A DNA stretch of 64,000 bases from Taenia hydatigena (lineage: Eukaryota; Platyhelminthes; Cestoda; Cyclophyllidea; Taeniidae), in assembly GCA_036345935.2 (NCBI GenBank), contig JADWOT020000004.1, positions 18,283,423 to 18,347,422 of the forward strand, in the 5' to 3' direction. The translations under genes were made by a program, and so were the position numbers. Of the stretch, positions 55,290 through 64,000 are shown piece after piece. The notes below the pieces were generated by a model that saw only the letters and a program-made list of their open reading frames with translations, was not told where the DNA came from and ran no database searches. The first letter of the stretch is position 1. The number at the start of each line of letters is the position of its first letter.

Positions 55290-57745
55290 GTATTTCCACG
55301 CAGACACATACACAGACACCCACCCTCATGCCTTCCCCATTGTCCCTGTTGTACCAATGTGTTTCCTTCTTGCGACACTTTCTCCTACCACCCATGCATT
55401 GCATTATTTCTACGATCTCCATTGCCTTTGTGAGAGGAAGGTTGCTCTACGTGCGAATGCAATCTTCTTTTTATCTCTCCCTTCCCTTTTCCATTGCCGC
55501 GTCTCACGCCACGCCACTCCACGTCATGCAGCTTCACGTCAAGTCGTCTCTCAGATTCTGCCATTTTTCTCAGTGGCATTCCTCTTCTCGCTTCTCCTCT
55601 CCCTGTGGAGAGGTCTCGAGTGCCTGTGCTGGCGTCAGTCATTTGTTCATATAAGATAGGAAATTAAAAAACACAAACATACAGACACACAAGCAAATAC
55701 AAACATGCATTGTTGAGCCGGATTTGTCTGCCATTTTTATTCCATCAAAGTTCTATTCCGAAGGCAGTTTTAGCATCTCAGCGAAAGATAATATTGGGAT
55801 TTAAAATGTCTGAGTGACTTGATAGATGTTGAACGGTACGAGGTGGCTTTCTTTATTGTTGGAATTGAATACTTTTTGAGGTAAGTTAGCAGCCCTACTG
55901 GACTGCGATGGGGAAACTAGGGGCACTCGTATCCGAGGTCGGCTTTGGGAGGCGTTTGCTTCCTGTCAGCCGTCCAGAGGGCCTTGAAGGCATCTTATCG
56001 GATCTCACTTGGCGTAATGTTATTTGAATCGCGAACAATTTGGGTCATCCTCGAAGGCATGCAAAGGAGGCTTCATTATTGACGGACAGAGGGGCTGTTG
56101 GCAACCAACGGAGGTTGGACAGTCCGTGTAGTGCCGTACCACTTGATCCAATGTCGCTACAGATCTCCCAGACAATTGAGATAATTTTTGATCAAAATAG
56201 AATCTGATGAAGTAACAACTGAGCCATGCAGTGTCAATCTGCATCGATGTAGACTACTAGACGCACCATTTATCCAGTAGAATCATCTGGATACGTGAAG
56301 CTAAGGAAACATACTAAAAGGCGTCGTCGGGAAGGCGTCTTAGCACTGGACCTCTACCCTCGATGGTCGGGATTCAACACACTCTTGAAGTGCATTATTA
56401 GGTTGATGGGGATTTAACCGACTAAATTTCACTTTTTCACAGTGGCTGAATGGTCAAAGACGTTACTTGGGTGATGTTGGGCACTTTGCGATTCACGAAA
56501 CACTGAGCCAAGCTAAGTATTTGCAACCAGATTTACCTGAGAGATCATATTGAAGGTCGTCGACTTGATAAATGTAGAGTCCCAAAAGGTGAATAAAACG
56601 TCACGATGGGAGTATCACCGTTGGCAGTTATCTTGATGGCCAGCACACACGTTCTCGTTGAAAAGGCACCCTCCTTGGAAAGGCAATGATTGCGATAGAA
56701 TAGTGCCCATTACTTGTCTATCGGTCACGAAGAGGCGATATAAAGGCAGTACGAAATCCCGACTGATACTTAGAAGGTTTTAAGTGACAGCCAAATTAGG
56801 AGGGAAGCTAGAATCATCCAATAATCAAGCCAGTGATAAAGCAACACAAATCCCTAGTGAGCGTACTCAGCAACTTCCACAACTCGGCTGCCGCAATAGC
56901 ACTGGGGATACCAACTCCTGTAATCTCTAGCCATTCTGCACGCGAATTAGAAAAACCCACATTGGTGTTTCCCAGTGCACCTCAGAGACCCTACACTACT
57001 GAAAGCGTCAAGCAATTCAACCTGAAGAAAAAATAATTCCGAGTCCGATCAAACCCCAGTGAAGGGAGTAGATCTAGAGGCTTCGAAAGGAGCCAACATT
57101 TGGCGGCATCAGATTTGAACAAACAGACACTGCTATGGACACTAGTCCGAGAACATGATACCTGACTGTGAGTTTTTACTAAAAGAACCTTTTCTCCGTA
57201 AAAGCGTCCCACAGCCAATAAGATTTCCTGCCGATATAAATTTATCATACCTCTGCTCTATTATTGCGATTCATTGCCAAAACTGAGAGAGCCACAGAGA
57301 GTACGGTGGACGGCATTCAGGGGAAAGGATTGCGTGGTAGAACATCTAAATCCAGTCTATTTGGCCATGCAGACCTCCAGTCTCTCCACGCCTCAGCCTT
57401 CACTCTAGTGACGCGAAACTCCACTCATGACACCCAAGCCACCAATCACTTGACAGCAGTGAACCTAACTCCAAATTGGCATGCCCCACCGACCTCGTTA
57501 AATGGCCTTGCAAGCCACAATACCATTCCAACTCCAAGCTACTTAGTGAGTACCATGGTGCTTTGAGTACACACGAACCCCCACCTGCAATAAGAGCTTC
57601 CATGAAGATGGGAATGAGTAAATGGGCAGGTTAGGTGAACAATTGAGGAATAGTAGTTTCAGTAACTCAATATGGCGCAATCTCTGCCAGTTGTTAATGC
57701 ATGAAGGGAGAGAGAGTGAAGCAAGCAAGAGACAACACACTAAAG
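55290..57745. other. Region between the convergent kinesin-13 and SERINC genes
   Basis: Contains the kinesin 3' UTR and 2.4 kb of intergenic DNA. CA-rich stretches lie near 55,300-55,320 and 55,670-55,710. Open frames at 56833-57036 and 57264-57566 (+) have fairly normal amino acid composition but no recognised domain and are left uncalled. Confidence 0.5.
55663..55668 (+). terminator. Candidate polyadenylation signal ATTAAA
   Basis: An ATTAAA variant lies 374 bases after the kinesin-13 stop. It is the nearest plausible polyadenylation signal in that 3' region. Confidence 0.4.
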
Positions 57746-60700
57746 CTAAGAAGAAAAGTCCCGATTAGGGAAGACAGTAGGCGCAATTAGAGTCCACACA
57801 TAAATTGCCACACAAGTCCAGCTGTTCGCCGCCTTGACCCAGAAACTCGCGTAATTGGCCGAAAGTAGGGCGGTATGTTTGTCCGGCTGATACCAATTAG
57901 TGATGGACATCATAACAAAGAGCGTAGCCAACAGCATCATGAAGTGAAACATGGCGTAGCTGTAGGTCACTCCATCAGTCTCGTTGTCCCACACTGTATG
58001 GTTTGTCATGTCTGCAGTGCCATTTTCCGTATCCGCTGCGTTTGACGTGCCCTAGCAATGAATAAAGGGCAATGCCATGTGTCTATTTTTCTTTCATGCA
58101 AGATGGGTGAGTAGAAAGCCCTAAAGCGCGGTTTTGTTCAGGATAAGCCACTTAGCTTGCGAATGGTTTGAAATATGAATGTGTCCTGTCTGGTTGGGAC
58201 CATGCGCCTGCGCACTGTCCGCTAGGTACACCGTTCAATGTAGTAAAAGTTGCTCTAGAATTCGCGAGATTTGAATTTTGCACCGTTTGGGCAGAAAAGT
58301 GTTGCCAACAGAAAAAATACAGCATGGCAGCTGACAGGTAAGGGTTATTAACACAATGCAGCGCTATACGAAAGAACGAGGCGTTTTCATAGTTGAGCAA
58401 TGCTTAAAAAATGAAGGCTTAGCATTAACAGTTCGTAATTTTCGCACAAAATATGGTCTTTCAACATAAAACATGAAAGCAGTTAGTGGGAGTTACTGAG
58501 AGCCCATTCTAAGAATAGGAAATTTCGAGACGCTCCTTACAACGCATTCTCACAAAAAAATGCATTTCCGTGTTTACAAAGTTCATTTGGCTCAAGGACC
58601 AATCCATACTGACCACGCACAGCGAATGAAGTTCGTTGAATGGACCATGAAGCAAAAAGAAGTGGATGCTGATTTTTCGACCAAAACATCTCCCTCAGCG
58701 ATGAGACTGCTCGGTTTCATCCTGATGGCTTGACCGATCGACAAAATTTTCGCCTTCGAGACTCAGGGAAGCCACGAGTGATAGTTGAAAAATAAATACA
58801 TTTGCGTGCAACTGCGTTGGTTGGCTACCCCACCACTTTTTTTCTTCAAGCCAACTTTTTAACGACAATCAAAATCACGCACTTAGCTACTTAATACCTT
58901 ATCAGTAGCATAAACAGTTCATGCGAAAGCCAAAAGGTCCAGAAGTGCATAGTATCCTCCAATGATTATTTTTCACATATCAAAAAGGGCATCAGCTGCT
59001 CAGATACCGCCCTGCTCACCTGATGCATACTGCATAAAAAGTAGCAAGATTTAAGGAAACATGAAACGTTAACAAGGCTGTCAATCGTTAGAAGTAGAAA
59101 GCAATATTAGTTCAGAACTTGACATTCATGCAAAAAAGAAGACAAAAGAGTGGTTTGAAATCACAAAAAGTCACAATTACTAGCAGAGACGATGAGATGA
59201 TATCTTTTATAAGCGAAAGCTGTGTGTACGAACTAAAAAACGGAGACAAAGCAGCGGCGGTACTGATCCCCCTTTCCTCACAAGGTCACCTTAAGCCGCA
59301 TCGAGACCCCAATGGTGCACAATAAGGAGGGCTTTTCTCATCGATGAAGCAGTAAATGAATACGTCTGTGTGTCACGAGATGATCTTTGCTTGACTAGAC
59401 AGCTGTTATTTAAATTTAGTTACCAAGTTCCTTTTAAGAGTGAGGAAATGATTGCAAGATGCACCAAAGGAAGTGGAAGTGTTATATTATAGGGTTTATC
59501 GAAAGCGCGAAGAACAAACCCCGAAAAGGGTTTACGCAAACACTGCAAGGGGCAAATCCAACACCACAGCTCTTCGACGCGCAGCGTTAGGCTTTCTTTG
59601 TGACAGAAAACACCAAAAGGAATCAATTTGGATTAGTTAGTGTTGGCGCTGCTGAACAAAAAGCGGTTAAATTTAATTCACCAACTTACCAAAACAGGAA
59701 TTGGCTGAAAGGGTGCAAAAATACAAACGATAGCGTAACAGGACTGACACCGACTGCTGAATTGGAAAGAAGGGAGCAGGGACAAAACTTCATAGCACTA
59801 CAAGTAAAAATCCGAGTTTATATTGCCCAAGGCAGTTGACTACCATGCAGAAGAGCGGAAAAGGCAGAACCCGAGAAGGTTTAATTAAAGTGACACCATC
59901 GGAGTTAAAAAATAGCCAATACTCATAGAACAAACAGACTGCATAGATGTTCGGAGCGCTAGCGTTAAATCAGCAACCAAGTGAACAAGAGGAATCTATT
60001 TAGAGGCAAACAGCTTGGAAACTTCTGCACAATTAGGGTGTGTAAAGTCCCTTCTAGAATGCCATTCCTCTAACAGACGTGGTAGAAGAGTTTCCAAGTA
60101 GCACATCTCTACTACGATTCATTCCAATGAATGCACAAAATTTTTTGGGGCATAAAACAAATTAACTTCACATCTATAGCAGGACATTTACGATATGAGA
60201 AACATTGACCCTGGATTACTCACTAACACTACCCGCATAATTGAGGACTCCGCCACTACCTTTGATGTTAAACTAAAAAAATGGCCCTGACACAAGGTGC
60301 TTGCAAGCACAGGTAGACGCTGTTTGAATGGTCACAAGCCTGAAACGTGAGAAGCCATTAACACAGGACTGTGCATGCCAAGAGCTGAGAGAGAATACCA
60401 CAATACTCGATTATGCAGCATCATTTGGCTGAGTACAATCGTGGGAGATTTGGATGCACTAAACTTGGTTATCTGAGCACAAACGACAAATGAAATGCAG
60501 CCAGTATCCGTTGGCCACAAATTGGATTAAAGCACATTCGGAAAGACAACTTCCCCACCAAAAAGGCTCAAAGGCGGAATGAAGGAAAGCTAAATGTCCT
60601 ACGGAATTGTGATCAGGGTCTCACCCCCTTTCCCAATGTTGCAACACATGGGAAAACCTTGATTGAATTCATGATATCCTCCACACGGTCACAGATTCGG

Positions 60701-63116
60701 GAATTTCTTAGTACCAGTGATTGAAAATGATTTTGTGCTTAAAGTTGCACTTCTCTTACCCAACAGTTTAGAAGTAGTATTTCACAAAAAAGGAGACAAA
60801 GGTAAAATTGCCAACCAGACCCGTTTTTAGGGCGCTTCAAAGAATTTTGAAATGCAGATCTTGATCGTAAAAACGATGACTTGTGAATCTACTTACAGAG
60901 AAATGATTACGAGTTCAACGCCCCCACTATAATGATCCTCTAAACAGTTTACATTATGTACGACCTTGCCTATTTTAGAAGCTGACGCGCACACAGGAAG
61001 TCTCACTCCGCAAAATGCTCCATTGAGCCGTCGTAACCAGATCACTCCGTCAAAAAGCTGGTAAAAGTTCAACGGAACGACAAATACACAAGGCGACAAC
61101 GAATTTATGGCACACAAAATTGGTTTGTCTTATCAAAAGATTGTTAGTTCACAAGCGCTAGAATTTGCACCCGATCAATTCCGTTTGGCGTCTATGAGAA
61201 ATCTAGTCAAAATCCAATTTAAAAAGGTCCCGCCACCCATTTTGCTATACAAAACCAGCACAAAAATAATGCACAACAAACGAGTTCTGCATTGCAAATC
61301 GTAGGCCAAGTTGGCAGTGAGTATTGCGACCAAAGTCATTGATCCACCTCGCACTGTGAACTTGAAAATCTGTCAGAACGACTAAAACTTGAAAAAGGAC
61401 GCCAAGTTCGAGCTCCAGAGGTCTACCTAAATCATCTATATGCCACTTTCATCACTGGACATTACAAGCAAAGATGAAAACGGGATAAGCACTGAGGCAA
61501 ACATAAATCCCCTCCATACTATTCAATGCTGCTACCCACTCCGGAATGGCGTTAAGAAACGCATTTCTAAGCCTCTAAAATAAATGGATGATGCCATCTC
61601 ATGGCCGTTTTCATCAATAGTCCGATCGAAAAGGATAATGGAAACTTACACCGTGATTACCGAAAATTCACAACACAAGTAATTAGTTCGCACCAACGGC
61701 ACACACACGATGAGTAATTTTAAGAGTTTCTGGAACTCTACGAACTGCCAAGGTCATCAACACAGTACTTTCGACAAGGAGCACATAAAAACAGCATAAA
61801 ACCGTGAAATGCAAGGCAAACAAAACGTAAACTATGAAATGATGCAAATTGGACTAAGACAGCCTTTCAAGTCAGGAATTCTATCTCTCAGAAGCAGATT
61901 CTTATAGGTGGGTAAGTCTCCGCAGTTATTTATAAGCCATTATTGTCAATTGTAAAAAGCAAGTGAACCATCGTGTGTAGAAAAAAGCTTACGTTAAGTT
62001 GTCCATTTCAGACACTATCACAACAGAACACACAAATTTATGATTTAGCCCGCAGCAGGAGCAGGGTCACCATAAAATTACGTTTGGAAAGTGGTCACAT
62101 CCCCAAGTCACGAAAATGGTATTTGCCTATAATAGATCATTTTCGCGCTCATATGGATGAACATAACCATAATCAACTCTTGCTTGCAAAAATAGCATAA
62201 TCTTCCTCAGTCTTGATGGCACAAAATATCTGAGCGTAGAAAGCATCTCTACTCATCATTACTCGTCAGAATTGTAAGTAATCTCACCACTAAAAGCACG
62301 TTTTCACGCATAAATCAACTAACGCACCCAGTTTAGAGCTGTTTTTATCGCTTTGAACCCTTCAGAAGGCAACAATTTGGACAAGGCAGATTAAACATCA
62401 CTTTCATACCAAAACGGGAAAACTATCAAAAGTTGGCTAAGGGAACCAAAAATTCCAATTCAAAAATTGCCAAGCGTTGCACAAGCAAAGACACACTTCC
62501 CATCTTAAATGAGAGTGCAGTCACCTTAACATCGCTTCACCTTTAAAAAGTGAAATTAAAATAACACCACCTATTCGCAAAGCATTTTTGTCGAAAACAA
62601 CTTCAAAGGGGTCTTTAACCGCACACGACATATGGGAAGTGCAACGCATAAACACATGCTCACACAATGTAGACAGTTTTCAACACGTTGAAAAGTCATG
62701 GATTAAGCTTGGACACCTCCGCATCGATACGGACGGTGGCACCGTAAAAAACTCCTTTTCGGAGTAAAGACTCGCACTAACGAAGGTAAAGATTCCAGAC
62801 CTACTCATTGATGATCGTCTCCAAAAAGACATCAGTTAGCATAAATAATGAAAAAGCTCACCGCCATTGTAAGCCTGCCGACAGTGCTATTCAAGCTGAC
62901 GCGGAAGCTTGACCAGACGACGGAGAAAATAAGGATGGATAGGGAGACGGCGGTCTGCCAGCCGAAGTTGAGGTCCGCGGTGGCCACCACCACAGGCTTG
63001 TCGTCCACCATTGTGGTGGTGTTAACCTTGCGCAGTGTCGGATTGCACTCCACTTCGGGGATGTTCACCAGCGCCGACCAGGTGAGATACATAATATACA
63101 TCGAGATAAACGAAGA
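57746..63116 (-). CDS. SERINC: Serine incorporator (SERINC/TMS1), last two exons (5' partial)
   Basis: On the minus strand, exon 63116-62862 (85 codons) follows a TTCCATCTGCAG acceptor and ends at a GTGAGC donor; exon 58051-57746 follows a TTGCTAG acceptor and ends in TAG. Both boundaries are phase 0. The first encodes SSFISMYIMYLTWSAL and CNPTLR, matching the conserved SERINC segment QSS-x-YTMYLTWSA...CNPSL, then a membrane segment. The last encodes DGVTYSYAMFHFMM, a membrane segment, ITNWYQPD and a final membrane segment ending YVWTLIAP...NRDF, the typical SERINC C-terminus. SERINCs are multi-pass proteins of the plasma membrane and endosomes linked to serine-lipid synthesis and lipid scrambling. 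The N-terminal two thirds must lie beyond 64000. The linker between the exons is about 27 residues, close to the mammalian length. Confidence 0.95.
58052..62861. other. Last intron of the SERINC gene
   Basis: About 4.8 kb, AT-rich. Apart from the transposase remnant at 58356-58825, no repeat, exon or RNA gene is recognised. Small open frames on both strands lack domains. Confidence 0.6.
58356..58825 (+). mobile_element. Broken Tc1/mariner-superfamily transposase
   Basis: Three separated reading-frame pieces match the order of an animal mariner-type transposase. The first (58356-58469) encodes a helix-turn-helix start, MQRYTKERGVFIVEQ and VRNFRTKYG, then a stop. After a gap comes RSLQRILTKK, a frameshift at an A-run near 58553-58560, then FRVYKVHLAQ...FVEWTMKQKEVDADF. 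A second frameshift near 58680 leads into LSDETARFHPDG and RQNFRLRDSGKPRVIVEK. The aspartate of LSDE corresponds to the first catalytic acid; the rest of the DDE core is absent. It lies antisense inside the SERINC intron. It is clearly inactive, and no terminal inverted repeats were identified. Confidence 0.8.
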
Positions 63117-64000
63117 CTGCAGATGGAAGAGAAAGCAATAGACACAGTTTTGGTAGTGGGATACTTTCATCAGGACATTGAGTTAATTTTTTCAACTGAA
63201 ACTACTCAAAAGCTCTTGTAGACAAAAATGATAACAACCACATGGGTAGAGCCCATTGCATATTCACCGCTAGTGGAAAGCCAGATTTATCAAATTTTTA
63301 GGCATGGAAGACTCGATATAAGCTTGAAAGTTGATATCTCAACTTACGCATTTCAAATTCGGGAGTTTTACAAGCGGGGATGAAGAACTTTAAGAAATGA
63401 GCGATCAACACTACGATAGGAAAGTATTTCACCACACCTCGAAAGACAAAGTGCCCACTTGTGACATTAAGTATCAAGACGCCCAACTTTAATGAACACC
63501 GACCAGTTCCCAAAAGTATCGGCTAATTATTCGAATGCACTCCGACTTGACCCCTTCTGCAGAAAGCTAACAATAGAAGAGCAAACTATTTTCAGTAAGT
63601 TATGGAGGAAGAAATGTTGGAAGCAGTTAAAGAAGATAAACCAATTATTTTTTTGCCAAACTGTAATAAGATTGAGGCGACATACATGTTTGGTTTTCTG
63701 AGGTATTAATAGTCCACGCGTTTAGGAACAAATCAAGCTGACCATATTTGCGCTTAGGAATGAGGGGAAGAGGACTCCGAAAATAACACAGACAGGCAGC
63801 AGCATAGTATTTTACCAAGTTGGAGAACTAGTACCTTTCCTAACACGGTTTGAATTGACCGATTTCGTGTGCTGAACTGATAGGGTATCAAGGAAGCAGA
63901 AACATAGAAAAAGTAGCGGAAGCGTCGAGACTAGAGGCGGTGTCCTTTATGTGTTCGAAATCAATGGCTAAAACATCTTGCGCTCCAAAACAGCCCAGTT
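63117..64000. other. Upstream SERINC intron at the right edge
   Basis: The next SERINC exon upstream (encoding the segment before LLQSS) was not found in these 884 bases, so the intron runs past the window edge. The open frames seen here do not resemble SERINC. Confidence 0.55.

Noticed and set aside
58152..58400. Minus-strand open frame as an extra SERINC exon
   Set aside because: The flanking SERINC exons already join in phase with a linker of the usual length, and this peptide has no SERINC similarity.
62832..63141. Plus-strand open frame of 97 codons opposite a SERINC exon
   Set aside because: Shadow of the minus-strand SERINC exon, which matches the family closely.

Overview
The window is eukaryotic DNA, most likely from a parasitic flatworm and probably a tapeworm (taeniid-like). 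The evidence is indirect: GT-AG introns throughout, many very short ones (38 to about 86 nt) mixed with kilobase ones, about 43-45% GC, and diverged animal orthologues. There are no operons, ribosome binding sites or CRISPR arrays. All products were recognised by reading translations; no database search was run.

Layout. 1-2323 has no recognisable gene. 2324-2650 is the last exon of an unidentified + strand gene. 4684-6965 (+) is a six-exon claudin/PMP22-like four-pass membrane protein whose upstream DNA is packed with CCAAT boxes. 7898-8364 (+) is a complete two-exon DYNLT2B (Tctex1-type dynein light chain). 8365-24913 is about 16 kb with no confident gene; it holds decayed retroelement-like fragments, a diverged inverted repeat pair and one weak transmembrane mini-ORF. 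24914-25708 and 33444-34737 (+) carry two bZIP domains of NFIL3/vrille character. The first exon ends at a consensus splice donor directly before a stop, and it splices in phase onto the exons of the second bZIP, giving a possible 538-residue protein with two bZIP domains. The 8 kb between them contains a CCAAT cluster and a perfect C/EBP palindrome. 36957-55289 (+) is a complete 17-exon kinesin-13 (KIF2-type), 908 residues. 57746-63116 (-) holds the last two exons of a SERINC gene that continues beyond the right edge; its 4.8 kb intron contains an antisense, broken mariner-type transposase.

The genes show no common pathway. Two encode microtubule proteins (dynein-2/cytoplasmic dynein light chain and a microtubule depolymerase), two encode multi-pass membrane proteins, and one locus encodes transcription factor domains. 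The observation most worth following up is the double-bZIP locus.
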